A stretch of 64,000 bases of DNA, from assembly GCF_028657905.1 (NCBI RefSeq), contig NZ_CP117781.1, positions 1,364,001 through 1,428,000 of the forward strand, in the 5' to 3' direction. The DNA is from Burkholderia sp. FERM BP-3421. GTDB lineage: Bacteria; Pseudomonadota; Gammaproteobacteria; Burkholderiales; Burkholderiaceae. Positions 17,713 to 27,569 of the stretch are shown here, piece after piece. The notes under the pieces are model-generated. The model saw only the letters and a list, made by a program, of their open reading frames with translations. It searched no databases and was not told where the DNA came from. The translations under genes and the position numbers were made by a program. Every line of letters begins with the position of its first letter. Within the stretch, counting starts at the first letter, position 1.

Positions 17713-18948
17713 ATGAGCCTGACAGTCAGTGAAATCCTCCAATTGCCGGGGCTCGGCGAACTGCGGCTGCGCGCGGGCGAACGCGGCGTGCAGCGCGCGG
17801 CGCGCTGGTACTACGTGGCGGAGAACGAAGGCATCGCCGATTGGGTGATGGGCGGCGAACTGGTGTTCGTCACGGGCATCAATCATCCGCGCGACGAGCA
17901 GAACCTGCTGCAGCTGATTCGCGAAGGCGCGCAAAGCCGCATCGCGGGCATCGTGATCCTGACGGGCGAGGCGTTCATCCGCCGCATTCCCGATTCGGTG
18001 ATCGAGCTCGCGCAGTCGCTCGACATGCCGCTCATCGAGCAGCCGTATCTGCTGAAGATGGTGATCGTCACGCAGCTGATCGGCACGGCGCTCGTCCGGC
18101 ACGAGAACACGCTGCGCTCGCAGCGCGACATCCTGAACCAGCTGCTGACGGGCGACTACCCGAGCCTGGAGATCGCGAGCCATCGCGCGCGCAATCTCCA
18201 ACTGCGGCTCGATGCGCCGCGCCGCGCGGTCGCGCTGCGGCTGTCCGGCGTGCCCGCGCTGTTCGACGGGCACCAGCCGGAGGCCGCGGAGGCGATGTTG
18301 CAGGATGCGCGGCAGGCGGTGCAGCGGCACCTCGATGCCTGGAGCCGCGAGCAGGAGGATGCGTTGCCGCCCGTGATCCAGGGCGAGCTGTTCGTGCTGC
18401 TGATGCCCTGCGACGATGCGCAGTTCCGCAAGGGCAAGCAGCAGCTGGCCGCGCTGCACCACGCGCTGCGCGGCCAGCTCGGCGCGCTGACGCTGTTCAT
18501 CGGCGTGTCGGCGACCGTGTCCGCCGCGCATCACTACGGGCGCGCGCTCAGCGAGGCGCGCCAGGCGCTGGGCGTGGCCGAGAGCATGCGCGCGGGCAAG
18601 GGCCTGTGCGACTACAGCGAGCTGGGCGTGCTGAAGCTGCTCGCCGCGATTCCCGATCCCTCGCTGCTCGACGGCTTCGTGAAGGAAACGCTCGGCAGCC
18701 TCGTCGACAGCCACCGCAAGCATCCGACCATGCTGATCGAAACGCTGGAGGCGCTGTTGCAGGAGAATGGCAACACGATCCGGGCGGCCGAGCAGTTGTC
18801 GATCCACCGCAATACCTTGAACCATCGGCTGCGCCGCATCGAGACGCAGTCCGGGCAATCGCTTGCCGACCCGCATTTCCGTCTGAACGCTTCCGTCGCG
18901 CTGCTCGCGTGGCGGATGGCGGACGCCCAACGCCAGGAGCTGTCATGA
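17713..18948 (+). CDS. PucR-family transcriptional regulator, 411 aa
   Basis: PucR-type regulator of purine/pyrimidine catabolism genes. The N-terminal PucR domain (about residues 1-120) begins LTVSEILQLPGLGELRLRAG; the C-terminal HTH_30 domain is seen as NGNTIRAAEQLSIHRNTLNH followed by RLRRIE. The middle is a GGDEF-like sensor region of the family. It lies between codB and codA, 4 bp after the former and overlapping the latter by ATGA, so it is made together with the pathway it presumably controls, with cytosine or a product as likely signal (inference). Confidence 0.88.
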   Translation: MSLTVSEILQLPGLGELRLRAGERGVQRAARWYYVAENEGIADWVMGGELVFVTGINHPRDEQNLLQLIREGAQSRIAGIVILTGEAFIRRIPDSVIELAQSLDMPLIEQPYLLKMVIVTQLIGTALVRHENTLRSQRDILNQLLTGDYPSLEIASHRARNLQLRLDAPRRAVALRLSGVPALFDGHQPEAAEAMLQDARQAVQRHLDAWSREQEDALPPVIQGELFVLLMPCDDAQFRKGKQQLAALHHALRGQLGALTLFIGVSATVSAAHHYGRALSEARQALGVAESMRAGKGLCDYSELGVLKLLAAIPDPSLLDGFVKETLGSLVDSHRKHPTMLIETLEALLQENGNTIRAAEQLSIHRNTLNHRLRRIETQSGQSLADPHFRLNASVALLAWRMADAQRQELS

Positions 18949-20201
18949 AAATCGTCAATGCCAAGCTGCGCAAGCGCAACGGCCTGTTCAGCATCGAGCT
19001 CGACGGCGCGCTGATCGCGCGCGTCGAGCCGCAGCCGGCGCGCATCGCCGCGGCGGCGCACGACATCGACGCCGACGGTCAGCTCGCGATCGCGCCGCTC
19101 GTGGAGCCGCACATCCATCTCGACGCCGTGCTGACCGCGGGCGATCCCGAGTGGAACATGAGCGGCACGCTGTTCGAGGGCATCGAGCGCTGGGGGCAGC
19201 GCAAGGCCACGATCACGCACGAGGACACCAAGACGCGCGCCCACACGGCGATCCGCATGCTGCGCGATCACGGGATCCAGCACGTGCGCACCCATGTCGA
19301 CGTCACCGATCCGACGCTGGCCGCGCTTGCCGCGATGGTGGAGGTGCGGGAAGAGGCGCGCGGCCTGATCGACCTGCAGATCGTCGCGTTTCCGCAGGAG
19401 GGCATCGAGTCGTTCGACAATGGGCGTGCGCTGATGGAGCGTGCGGTCGAGATGGGCGCGGATGTGGTCGGCGGCATTCCGCACTTCGAGAACACGCGCG
19501 AGCAGGGCGTCAGCTCGATCCGTTTCCTGATGGACCTGGCCGAGCGCACGGGCTGCCTCGTCGACGTGCATTGCGACGAGACGGACGATCCGCATTCGCG
19601 CTTCCTCGAAGTGCTGGCCGAGGAGGCGCGCGTGCGCGGGATGGGCGCGCGCGTCACGGCGAGCCACACGACCGCGATGGGCTCGTATGACAACGCTTAC
19701 TGCTCGAAGCTGTTCCGGCTGCTGAAGCGCTCGGCGATCAACTTCGTGTCGTGCCCGACCGAGAGCATCCACCTTCAGGGCCGCTTCGACACGTTCCCGA
19801 AGCGTCGCGGCGTGACCCGCGTCGGCGAGCTGGACCGGGCGGGGCTCAACGTCTGCTTCGGGCAGGATTCGATCCAGGATCCGTGGTATCCGCTCGGCAA
19901 CGGCAACATCCTGCGCGTGCTCGATGCGGGCCTGCATATCTGTCACATGATGGGTTACGACGACCTGCAGCGCAGCCTCGATTTCGTGACCGACCACAGC
20001 GCGAAGGCGCTGAACCTCGGCGAGCGCTACGGGATCGAGGCGGGGCGGCCCGCCAACCTGCTGGTGTTCGACGCCGACAGCGACTACGAAGCGGTGCGCC
20101 GTCAGGCGAAGGCGCGCGTGTCGATCCGGGGCGGCGAGGTGATCCTGCGGCGCGAGCCCGAGCGGCTCAGCTATCCGGCGAGCGCCGCGCAGGGCGTGTG
20201 A
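18945..20201 (+). CDS. codA: Cytosine deaminase, 418 aa
   Basis: Converts cytosine to uracil and ammonia in the cytoplasm; amidohydrolase superfamily with a mononuclear metal site. Metal ligands are visible: PHIHLD (His56 and His58), DVHCDETDD, SHTTAMGS and CFGQDSIQDPW (Asp). Length and order match Escherichia coli CodA closely. The start overlaps the pucR stop (ATGA), so translation is coupled. Together with codB it allows cytosine to serve as nitrogen and pyrimidine source. Confidence 0.94.
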   Translation: MKIVNAKLRKRNGLFSIELDGALIARVEPQPARIAAAAHDIDADGQLAIAPLVEPHIHLDAVLTAGDPEWNMSGTLFEGIERWGQRKATITHEDTKTRAHTAIRMLRDHGIQHVRTHVDVTDPTLAALAAMVEVREEARGLIDLQIVAFPQEGIESFDNGRALMERAVEMGADVVGGIPHFENTREQGVSSIRFLMDLAERTGCLVDVHCDETDDPHSRFLEVLAEEARVRGMGARVTASHTTAMGSYDNAYCSKLFRLLKRSAINFVSCPTESIHLQGRFDTFPKRRGVTRVGELDRAGLNVCFGQDSIQDPWYPLGNGNILRVLDAGLHICHMMGYDDLQRSLDFVTDHSAKALNLGERYGIEAGRPANLLVFDADSDYEAVRRQAKARVSIRGGEVILRREPERLSYPASAAQGV

Positions 20202-20344
20202 GCGACGGCGGCGCGTGCATCTCATGTATCGGGCGCATTGATTCAGTCAAAAAATCAATTTGCCTCATGAGTGGGCCGCGCCTACGATGAGCGCCAGCCA
20301 TGAGGCGCCGGGCGGCGCCTCGGTGATTCTCGTCGAGCGCTGCC

Positions 20345-21646
20345 ATGTCGGTTTCCTCCCAGTCTTCCGTTCCCGCTGAATCCTTTCGCGCGCCGCGCCC
20401 GCCGGCGCGCGCGCGCGTCGCATTCGCGCTCGCCGCGGTGCTGACGGGCGTGGGCGCGGGGCTGGGCGGGATGGCGCTCGCGCTGCTGCTGCACGGGATC
20501 CAGCATCTCGCCTACGGCTACAGCGCCGCGCACCTGATCAGCGACGAAAGTTTCCTGCAAGGCGTGACCGGCACCACGCCGCTGCGTCGCGTGCTGGTGC
20601 TGATCGGCTGCGGCGTGGTCGCGGGCGGCGGCTGGTGGGCGCTGTACCGCTTCGGGCGGCCGCTCGTCAGCATCCGGCGGGCCGTGGCGTCGGACGATCC
20701 GCGTCTGCCGCCCGCGAGCACGACGATCCATGCGCTGCTGCAGATCGTCACGGTCGCGCTCGGATCGCCGCTCGGGCGCGAGGTCGCGCCGCGCGAGATC
20801 GGCGCGCTGTGGGCCGGGTGGCTCGCGTGGCGCGCGGGACTGTCGCTCGACGAGCGCCGGATCCTCGTCGCCTGCGGCGCGGGCGCGGGGCTCGCGGCGG
20901 TGTATAACGTGCCGCTCGGCGGCGCGGTGTTCGTGCTCGAAGTGCTGATCGGTTCGTTCGGCTGGCGTGCGCTCGCGCCCGCGTTCGCCACCTCGGCGAT
21001 CGCGGCGCTGGTCGCCTGGATCGGGCTCGGCAACGAACACCAGTACCGGGTGCCGGCGCTCGCGCTGACGCCGTCGCTGGTGGTCTGGGCGGCCGTGTGC
21101 GGGCCGCTGTTCGGCGCGGCCGCCTGGGGTTTCGCGCGGCTCGCCGAGCGTGCGCGCGGCGCGGCGCCGAAGGACTGGCGTCTGCCGGTGTTCGCGCTGC
21201 TCAATTTCGCCTGTATCGGCGTGCTGGCGATGGGGTTTCCGCAATTGCTGGGCAACGGCAAGGGGCCGGCCGGGCTGAGTTTCGACAGCGGCCTCGGGAT
21301 CGGGCTCGCGGCGACCCTGCTCGCGTTGCGGGTGGCGATCACGCTCGGCAGCCTGCGCGCGGGCGCGGAAGGCGGCCTGCTCACGCCGGGCATCGCCAAC
21401 GGCGCGCTGCTCGCGATCGTGCTGGGCGGAGCGTGGAGCCTCGCGTGGCCGGGCACGGCGCTCGGTGCGTATGCGGTGGTCGGCGCGGGGGCGTTCCTGG
21501 CCGCCTCGATGCGGATGCCGCTGACGGCCGTGGTGCTGATGCTCGAATTCACGCGCGTGGACCACGATTTCCTGTTTCCGATCCTGCTCGCCGTGGCGGG
21601 CGCGATCGTGACGGCCGATCGGCTCGCGCGGCGCGTCGACCGCTGA
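20345..21646 (+). CDS. ClC-family chloride channel/transporter, 433 aa
   Basis: Membrane protein of the ClC family (chloride channels or Cl-/H+ exchangers). Ten or more hydrophobic helices are present. Family marks: GSPLGREVAPREIGAL in place of the classic GREGP motif, then NVPLGGAVFVLEVLIGSFG. The external selectivity motif is the variant LLGNGKGPA seen in a bacterial subgroup, and no CBS domains follow, so it is the short form. Whether it is a channel or an antiporter, or prefers another anion such as fluoride, cannot be decided. It stands alone after the cytosine operon. Confidence 0.85.
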   Translation: MSVSSQSSVPAESFRAPRPPARARVAFALAAVLTGVGAGLGGMALALLLHGIQHLAYGYSAAHLISDESFLQGVTGTTPLRRVLVLIGCGVVAGGGWWALYRFGRPLVSIRRAVASDDPRLPPASTTIHALLQIVTVALGSPLGREVAPREIGALWAGWLAWRAGLSLDERRILVACGAGAGLAAVYNVPLGGAVFVLEVLIGSFGWRALAPAFATSAIAALVAWIGLGNEHQYRVPALALTPSLVVWAAVCGPLFGAAAWGFARLAERARGAAPKDWRLPVFALLNFACIGVLAMGFPQLLGNGKGPAGLSFDSGLGIGLAATLLALRVAITLGSLRAGAEGGLLTPGIANGALLAIVLGGAWSLAWPGTALGAYAVVGAGAFLAASMRMPLTAVVLMLEFTRVDHDFLFPILLAVAGAIVTADRLARRVDR

Positions 21647-22172
21647 CGGCAGGCGCTGCGTGCCATGCGCGCAGCAGCGGGGCGGGCAGCGCGCGCGGAT
21701 CGTCGATGACGCGCGACGGCGGTGCGAGGCGTCCCGACGCCGATGACGCGCATGTCCATGGCCCGCGCCGCAGGCGATCGCCCGCGTGGCGGAACACGAT
21801 GCCGGCGTAGCGTCCAGGTCGAGCCGGTCGTCGCCGCAGGCGATCCCGCGGATCCTCGGCTGGCGCTGCCGCGATGACGGCCGGCAAAGCATCGGATCCC
21901 GTGCTTCATTCTCCTTTCATCCCGCGCGCCCGTGAGGTCGCGCCGCGTTCGCGCAACCACGGCCGGTCCACGATACGTTGTGATCGCAACCGATTCGATG
22001 CGATTCGATGCGATTGCAGGCAGGCCGCCGCATCGTTTGCAAGGTGCCCGACCGCCTTCGGCGCGGCCTCTCTCAGCAGCAATTCAGGCGGTTTTATGCA
22101 AGAATCCGCCGGGTTCCCGCGCACTGCCGCGACCGCGAACCCATAGACAGACGAGAGAAGAGGAGACGACAG
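21647..22172. other. Intergenic region between ClC gene and atoE
   Basis: No gene is supported. Several overlapping high-GC frames exist on the minus strand, but none has a protein-like composition or start signal. The last 200 bp are less GC-rich, carry a short GATTCGATGC-type direct repeat near 21990-22015, and probably hold the atoE promoter. Confidence 0.4.
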
Positions 22173-23495
22173 TTGATTCAACGCATTTCGAGCTTTTTCA
22201 CCCAGGTCGTGCACCGTGTGCTGCCCGACCCCTTGATTTTCGCGGTGCTGCTCACGATCGCGACTTTCGCGCTCGCGTTCGGCCTCACGCCGAAGACGCC
22301 CGCGCAACTGGTGCTGCTGTGGGGTTCCGGATTCTGGAACCTGCTCGCCTTCTCGATGCAGATGGTGATGATCCTCGTCACGGGCCACGCGCTGGCCAGC
22401 TCGGGGCCCGTCAAGCGCGTGCTGGTCGCGCTCGCGAGCGCCGCGCGCTCGCCGGGCCAGGGCGTGATGCTGGTCGCGTTCGTCGCGGCGCTCGCGTGCG
22501 CGATCAACTGGGGCTTCGGCCTCGTGCTCGGCGCGATGCTCGCGCGCGAGGTGGCGCGCCGCGTGCCGGGCACGGACTACCGCCTGCTGGTCGCGTCCGC
22601 CTACATGGGCTTCCTGAGCTGGCACGGCGGCTTGTCCGGATCGATTCCGCTCGTGGCGGCGACCAAGGGCAATCCGATGGAAAAGACGATCGGCCTGATC
22701 CCGGTGTCCGATACGATCTTCACCGGCTATAACGCGTTCATCACGATCGGCCTGATCGTCATGCTGCCGTTCCTCGCGCGCCTGATGATGCCGAAACCGG
22801 ACGCCGTCGTGACGGTCGATCCGAAGCTGCTCGAGGATCCGCCGAGCGTCGAGCGCAAGCTCGGCCCGGACGCGACGCTCGCGGAACGGATGGAGGAAAG
22901 CCGGCTGCTGTCCGCGTTCGTCGCGCTGCTGTGCTTCGGCTTTCTCGGCGTGCGTTTCGCGCAGAAGGGCTTCGCGCTCGACATCGATACCGTCAACCTC
23001 GCGTTCCTCGCGGCCGGCATCCTGCTGCACAAGACGCCGATGGCCTATGCGCGCGCGGTGGCCGGCGCGGCGCGCGGCGCGTCCGGCATCATGATCCAGT
23101 TCCCGTTCTATGCGGGCATCCAGGCGCTGATGGATCATTCCGGGCTGGCCGGCGTGATCACCAACTGGTTCGTCGACGTCGCCAACGTCCACACCTTCCC
23201 GCTGCTCGCGTTTATCAGCTCGGCCGTGATCAATTTCGCGGTGCCGTCGGGCGGCGGCCACTGGGTCGTGCAGGGGCCGTTCATCATGCCGGCCGCGCAG
23301 GCGCTCGGCGCGGACCTCGGCAAGGCGGCGATGGCGATCGCCTACGGCGAGGCCTGGACCAACATGGCGCAGCCGTTCTGGGCGCTGCCGGCGCTCGCGA
23401 TCGCGGGCCTCGGGGTGCGCGACATCATGGGGTATTGCGTGACGACGCTGCTGTTCTCCGGCATCGTGTTCGTTGCCGGCATGTACCTGTTCTGA
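22173..23495 (+). CDS. atoE: Short-chain fatty acid transporter, AtoE family, 440 aa
   Basis: Inner-membrane permease of the AtoE family for short-chain fatty acids such as acetoacetate or butyrate. A TTG start at 22173 preceded by GAGGAG gives the family N-terminus (SFFTQVVHRVLPDPLIFAVLL); upstream in-frame sequence is not membrane-like. Ten to twelve hydrophobic segments follow, including the conserved NFAVPSGGGHWVVQGPF loop and the terminal FVAGMYLF. No ato catabolic genes are adjacent, so the transporter is an orphan here. A strong hairpin follows the stop. Confidence 0.9.
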   Translation: MIQRISSFFTQVVHRVLPDPLIFAVLLTIATFALAFGLTPKTPAQLVLLWGSGFWNLLAFSMQMVMILVTGHALASSGPVKRVLVALASAARSPGQGVMLVAFVAALACAINWGFGLVLGAMLAREVARRVPGTDYRLLVASAYMGFLSWHGGLSGSIPLVAATKGNPMEKTIGLIPVSDTIFTGYNAFITIGLIVMLPFLARLMMPKPDAVVTVDPKLLEDPPSVERKLGPDATLAERMEESRLLSAFVALLCFGFLGVRFAQKGFALDIDTVNLAFLAAGILLHKTPMAYARAVAGAARGASGIMIQFPFYAGIQALMDHSGLAGVITNWFVDVANVHTFPLLAFISSAVINFAVPSGGGHWVVQGPFIMPAAQALGADLGKAAMAIAYGEAWTNMAQPFWALPALAIAGLGVRDIMGYCVTTLLFSGIVFVAGMYLF

Positions 23496-23504
23496 GCGGG
23501 GCGG

Positions 23505-23532
23505 TGCGCGGCCGGTGGTTGCCGGCCGCGCA
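23505..23532 (+). terminator. Hairpin after atoE
   Basis: An 11-bp perfect stem (TGCGCGGCCGG paired with CCGGCCGCGCA) with a 6-base loop begins 10 bp after the atoE stop. There is no real T-run after it, so termination strength is uncertain. Confidence 0.5.
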
Positions 23533-23786
23533 TCCTTGTACAGCGCCGTACGATTCACGACAGATAAAGACCAATCTTCGCGATTCCCGGACGGATCTTC
23601 CAAAGTGGCTGACCGAAAATGAAAGCGCGCCGTCATCCGGAACCGAACGGGCGTCGCATACGTGAGTTGACGGGCTGAATGGCTGAATGGGATATGGCGC
23701 GGATGACGTATCGATTGGCCGTGAAAGCGGAGCCGCGCCCGCGCGCGCCCTCTATCGTGACGACTCCTTCTTCTCCGGAGTCATCC

Positions 23787-24038
23787 ATGAAAGCTGAAGT
23801 CCTGTTGCCCGACGCGGTGAACCACGTGACGCTCGACGGCGTCACGGTCCGCAAGGGCAGTGTCGGCGCGTTCCTGGCGAGCGCGCGCGTCTGGGGCGAT
23901 CCCGCCGGCACGGCGGCCGCGCGCGAGGAGGCGGCGCGCGACCTCGCCGAACTCCTGCCGGCGCTGCGCGCGCTCGGCCTGTTCGACGTGTTCGAGATCC
24001 GCGACGCCGCGCTCGCGCGCTTCGTCGCGTCGTGCTGA
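23787..24038 (+). CDS. Small hypothetical protein, 83 aa
   Basis: Cytoplasmic protein with no signal peptide or cysteine motif. The ATG at 23787 follows a CTCCGGAG ribosome-site-like sequence. The first half reads like a short beta unit (VNHVTLDGVTVRKGSVGAFL) and the second like two helices rich in Ala, Leu and Glu. It appears to be a genuine gene by composition, but I recognise no family with confidence. It ends 15 bp from the end of the convergent peroxidase gene. Confidence 0.55.
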   Translation: MKAEVLLPDAVNHVTLDGVTVRKGSVGAFLASARVWGDPAGTAAAREEAARDLAELLPALRALGLFDVFEIRDAALARFVASC

Positions 24039-24053
24039 ACGCCGCGTCCGCGT

Positions 24054-25475
24054 TCAGCGTGCCGGTTCGTCGGTGAGCGTTTTCAGGAACGCGATGATGT
24101 CCTGGATGTCCTGCTTCGACATCGCCGGCTGATCGCCGAACCTGCGATCGAACGGCGCGTCGGTCACGTCGACGTTCGCCTGATACTGCGCGGGAATGTC
24201 GTCGTACTTGAGGATCTTGCCATCCGGTCCACGTGGATAGAACTTGCCGGGATCGGTGTTGCGCGCATTGTAGAAGTCCATCACCTGATCGAGCGTGTGG
24301 TACACGCCATTGTGGAAGAACACGTGGCGCGTGGCCGCGTTGCGCAGCGTCGGCGTGAGGAACATCGCGCAGTACTGGGTCTGGTCCTTGAGGTCCTGGC
24401 GGAACGGGCCGCAGATGCCGAGATCGTAGAACGCCGGGTTGTGGTTCTGCGCGAGCGCGCGATTGCGCGGCACGCCGAGCGCCTCGTACTGGTAGTCGGT
24501 GAACATCGGCGGCAGGCCGTCGGCGCTCGGCTTCGACAGGTGGCAGCCCGCGCAGTTGGCCTTGCTCGGGTCGTTGAACAGCCGCAGGCCGCGCAGTTCC
24601 GCCCGCGTGAGCCGCGCGCGGCCTTCGAGCCAGTGGTCGTACTTGCTGCTGTAGGGATGGAACGACGGGTCCTCGACCTGATAGCGCGCGATCGCGAACA
24701 TCGCCTCCGATACGGTGAGCCGCGCATCGTTGAAGATGCGCGCGCCGAACAACTGCGTGAACTGGTGCGCGTAGGGCGCCCGCGCGAGCTTGCGCGCGAC
24801 GGTGTCGATGTCGGGGTTGGCCATCTCGACCGGATTCAGCAGCGGCCCGAATGCCTGCTGCTGGAGCGTGTCCGCGCGGCCGTCCCAGAACATCCCGCCT
24901 TGCGGCACCATCTGCGGCGCGGCGGCGACGCCCGCCGTCTTCTGCGCCTTCACGACGTCGGCCGACGAGGCGGCGAGTTGCGCGACGCTGGCCGCGTCGT
25001 CGTTCTCCGACGTATCGGGGCCGATGCTGAAGTTCGGCTGGCGATACAGGTAGGTCAGCGAGGGCGGCGGGCGATAGCCGGGCTGCGACAGCGCGCTGCC
25101 GCCGAGTTGCACTTCGAGATCGTTCGGCGGGCCGTACGCATGCGCGGGGCTGTGGCACGACGCGCACGACTGGCGGCCCGATGCGGACAGCGTCGGATCG
25201 AAGAACAGCGTCTTGCCGAGTTGCGCGACCGCGCTGAGCGGCGCGGCGGCGGGGCGTTGCAGCACCACCGGGTGCGGGTTCGCGCCCGTCAGGTCGGCGA
25301 CGAATTCGGCGGCCGGCGCGGGCAGCGCGGCCGGGAACGCGGCGGCGAGGGCCGCGCCGCCGAGCGCGACGGCCGCGACGAGCCACGCGACGATGCGCAG
25401 CGGGCGGCGCGCACGCTTGGGAGGGGAGTCGGACGACGGGCCGGCGGCCGGACGGGAAGCGGAAAACTCGGTCAT
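24054..25475 (-). CDS. Membrane-anchored di-haem cytochrome c peroxidase / MauG-like protein, 473 aa
   Basis: Di-haem protein of the bacterial cytochrome c peroxidase/MauG superfamily. After a basic cytoplasmic start, a single hydrophobic helix (about residues 26-50) anchors the protein with its catalytic part in the periplasm. Two haem-binding motifs are present: CASCH (Cys104, Cys107, His108) and CAGCH (Cys308, Cys311, His312). The segment GGMFWDGRADTL and the end DIQDIIAFLKTLTDE are typical of the family. Bacterial peroxidases reduce H2O2 with electrons from small c-type cytochromes, whereas MauG-like members oxidise protein substrates; the sequence does not decide which applies. No mau genes are nearby. 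Confidence 0.88.
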   Translation of the reverse strand: MTEFSASRPAAGPSSDSPPKRARRPLRIVAWLVAAVALGGAALAAAFPAALPAPAAEFVADLTGANPHPVVLQRPAAAPLSAVAQLGKTLFFDPTLSASGRQSCASCHSPAHAYGPPNDLEVQLGGSALSQPGYRPPPSLTYLYRQPNFSIGPDTSENDDAASVAQLAASSADVVKAQKTAGVAAAPQMVPQGGMFWDGRADTLQQQAFGPLLNPVEMANPDIDTVARKLARAPYAHQFTQLFGARIFNDARLTVSEAMFAIARYQVEDPSFHPYSSKYDHWLEGRARLTRAELRGLRLFNDPSKANCAGCHLSKPSADGLPPMFTDYQYEALGVPRNRALAQNHNPAFYDLGICGPFRQDLKDQTQYCAMFLTPTLRNAATRHVFFHNGVYHTLDQVMDFYNARNTDPGKFYPRGPDGKILKYDDIPAQYQANVDVTDAPFDRRFGDQPAMSKQDIQDIIAFLKTLTDEPAR

Positions 25476-25533
25476 GCTGAAGCGGTCTCGTGGCGAAATG
25501 TCGGGCTGGCGCCGTGGCGCCAGATAGGCTAAA

Positions 25534-25554
25534 GGCCGGCGCCAGGCGCCGGCC
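25534..25554 (-). terminator. Probable terminator of the phosphoesterase gene
   Basis: GGCCGGCGCC and GGCGCCGGCC flank one base. On the minus strand the hairpin is followed by TTTAG, and it lies 37 bp beyond the phosphoesterase stop. A second hairpin (AACGGGCG with CGCCCGTT, 25560-25581) sits just before it. Confidence 0.5.
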
Positions 25555-25590
25555 GTTCGAACGGGCGAAAGGCCGCCCGTTTCGCTCAGG

Positions 25591-27282
25591 TCAGATCGAC
25601 GGCGGCGTGGCCACGGCCGTGCCGAGCGTCGGATCCAGATACAGCGTGTTGCTGTTCGCGCTGCCGCTCAGGTTGAGCAGATCGCGCAGATCGCCCGCCG
25701 TCGCATCGAACGAACCGCCGCCGATGCGCGTGCTGTTCAGCCAGTTGTCCTCGATGAAGCGGACCACCGAGGCCTGGTCGATCAGCGTGTGGCTCACGTA
25801 GTTCTGCTTCGCCCACGGCGAGATGACGACGAACGGAATGCGCGTGCCCGGGCCGCAGCGGCCGTTGACCGTCGCGCCGCCGACGCCCGTCGTCGCGGTG
25901 CCGGAGCCGCACTGGGCGTTGCCGTTCAGCTGGTCGATCGCGTCGAACGAGGCGCGCGTCGGCGAAGCGTAGGCGTGGTCGTACCAGCCGTCCGAGTCGT
26001 CGTAGGTGACGATCACGGCGGTGTTCTGCCAGTCCGGCTGCTGCTGCAGGAAGTTGATCACCTTGGTGACGAAGGCCTGCTCGTCGAGCGGGTCCGAGTA
26101 GCCGGCGTGCGCGTCCTGGGCGGCCGGGGCCTTCAGGAAGCTCACCGACGGGAAGTTGCCGGCCTTCACCGCGGCGAAGAAGTCATCCGTGTCGTACTGG
26201 TGGTTCGCCGGCTCGGCCGTCTTGCCGTCGCTCTGCACGCTCGACCCGACCGCCGCGAGCGAGCTGGAGCGCGTGTGCTGCGGATTGGACGTCGATGCGT
26301 AGTACTGGAACCAGTTGTGGTGCGGGATGTAGTCGGCGGTCGAGGCGTTGACGGCGGTGGCGATCGTGCTGCGCTTGCAGCCCGTCGTGCCGTTGCCGTT
26401 CGTCGTCGACAGGTTGAAGCCGCCCATGAAGCCGCCCCACGTGACGCCCTGCGCGTTCAGCAGGTCGCCGATGTTCTTGCCGGACATCATCGCCTGATCG
26501 GTCGTGCTCGAGCACACGTCGTAGCCCGGGTCGACGTCGTTGATCATCGTGTAGCCGGACTGGCCGTCGTTGATGTAGTACGAGCTTTTCGCGAGCGTCG
26601 ACACGGCCTTCGAGGTCTTGACGATCTGCATGCCGTTGGTCTGGCCGGAAATCACGTTGAGCGCGCCCGGCGTCGACGGACCGTAGGTCGAGGTATAGGC
26701 GTTGTCGCTCATCGCGAAGCGCTGCGCGTAGTTCCACAGCGCGGTGACCGTGTTGCCGTCGAAGTAGCCCATCACCTGGCCGGTGGTGCCGAACGCGCCT
26801 GCGCCGCCGCTCGAACCCGAGCCCGTGTATTTCGGGAACAGGTCGGCGAGGCCGTTGTCGTAGGCCTGCTGTTCGGCCGTGTACGCGTGGTTCTGGTCGG
26901 CCGTCGCGGCCTGCGTGCGGTCGAGGCGGAACGGATTGGCGGCGCCCGCGCCGTTCGCGCTGTTGGCCGCGTTCGGATTCGTGTTCAGCAGCGCGGCCGT
27001 GAGGCCGTTGACGGTCGGCGTGCCCGATGCGGCGTTGAAGGTCGGCTCGCCCGACGGGTTGGTCGCGTTCGGATAGGTGCCGAAGTAGTGGTCGAACGAT
27101 ACGTTCTCGCCATAGATCACGACCAGGTGCTTGATGGGCGTGGTGGTCTTGAGCGCATCCTGCGACGACACGACCGGAGTGGTCGACGACGCGGCGGGCG
27201 ACGAACTGTCGGTACCGCCACAGGCGTAGAGGGCGATGGCCGAACCGGCACACGCCGTGGCGATCAAAGCTCGACGAAGCAT
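25591..27282 (-). CDS. Secreted phosphoesterase-family lipoprotein (acid phosphatase / phospholipase C-like), 563 aa
   Basis: Member of the phosphoesterase family that includes acid phosphatases AcpA and non-haemolytic phospholipases C. The signal sequence ends in a lipobox-like ALYACGG. Signature segments: HLVVIYGENVSFDHYFGTYP near residue 55, VSFLKAPAAQDAHAGYSDPLDEQ further on, and VIVTYDDSDGWYDH, with the metal-binding Asp residues. The start at 27282 is preferred to the one 15 bp upstream because GGAG lies eight bases before it. Likely releases phosphate from organic phosphates or phospholipids in the periplasm or at the surface; which substrate is not clear. Confidence 0.87.
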   Translation of the reverse strand: MLRRALIATACAGSAIALYACGGTDSSSPAASSTTPVVSSQDALKTTTPIKHLVVIYGENVSFDHYFGTYPNATNPSGEPTFNAASGTPTVNGLTAALLNTNPNAANSANGAGAANPFRLDRTQAATADQNHAYTAEQQAYDNGLADLFPKYTGSGSSGGAGAFGTTGQVMGYFDGNTVTALWNYAQRFAMSDNAYTSTYGPSTPGALNVISGQTNGMQIVKTSKAVSTLAKSSYYINDGQSGYTMINDVDPGYDVCSSTTDQAMMSGKNIGDLLNAQGVTWGGFMGGFNLSTTNGNGTTGCKRSTIATAVNASTADYIPHHNWFQYYASTSNPQHTRSSSLAAVGSSVQSDGKTAEPANHQYDTDDFFAAVKAGNFPSVSFLKAPAAQDAHAGYSDPLDEQAFVTKVINFLQQQPDWQNTAVIVTYDDSDGWYDHAYASPTRASFDAIDQLNGNAQCGSGTATTGVGGATVNGRCGPGTRIPFVVISPWAKQNYVSHTLIDQASVVRFIEDNWLNSTRIGGGSFDATAGDLRDLLNLSGSANSNTLYLDPTLGTAVATPPSI

Positions 27283-27569
27283 CTTGTGGGACTCCATTGG
27301 AAAGCCGTCCGTTTATTGACTTCCCCGTATGGGACAGCTCTTGTGGGACGGCATGAACCGAATACGTTTCGGATGTCGCATCGAGGCCGGTCGCGCGTGG
27401 TTCGCCCGGGTCCGGCTTCGAAGCAGCAGCATTGAAACAGTTAGGTATGAAGTTATGGAGTCGGAAGGCTTTCGCGGGCGTTACTGCGAATTGTCGATGT
27501 AATTACAACGCGGGCGGGCGGGGGCGCGCGCCGCGACCAGTGCGGCATGAAGGTCGCGGCGCGGCGGCG

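Noticed and set aside
21549..21960. Minus-strand frames after the ClC gene as a small gene
   Set aside because: Protein-like fragments change frame repeatedly and no start signal is seen; could be a decayed gene but cannot be supported.
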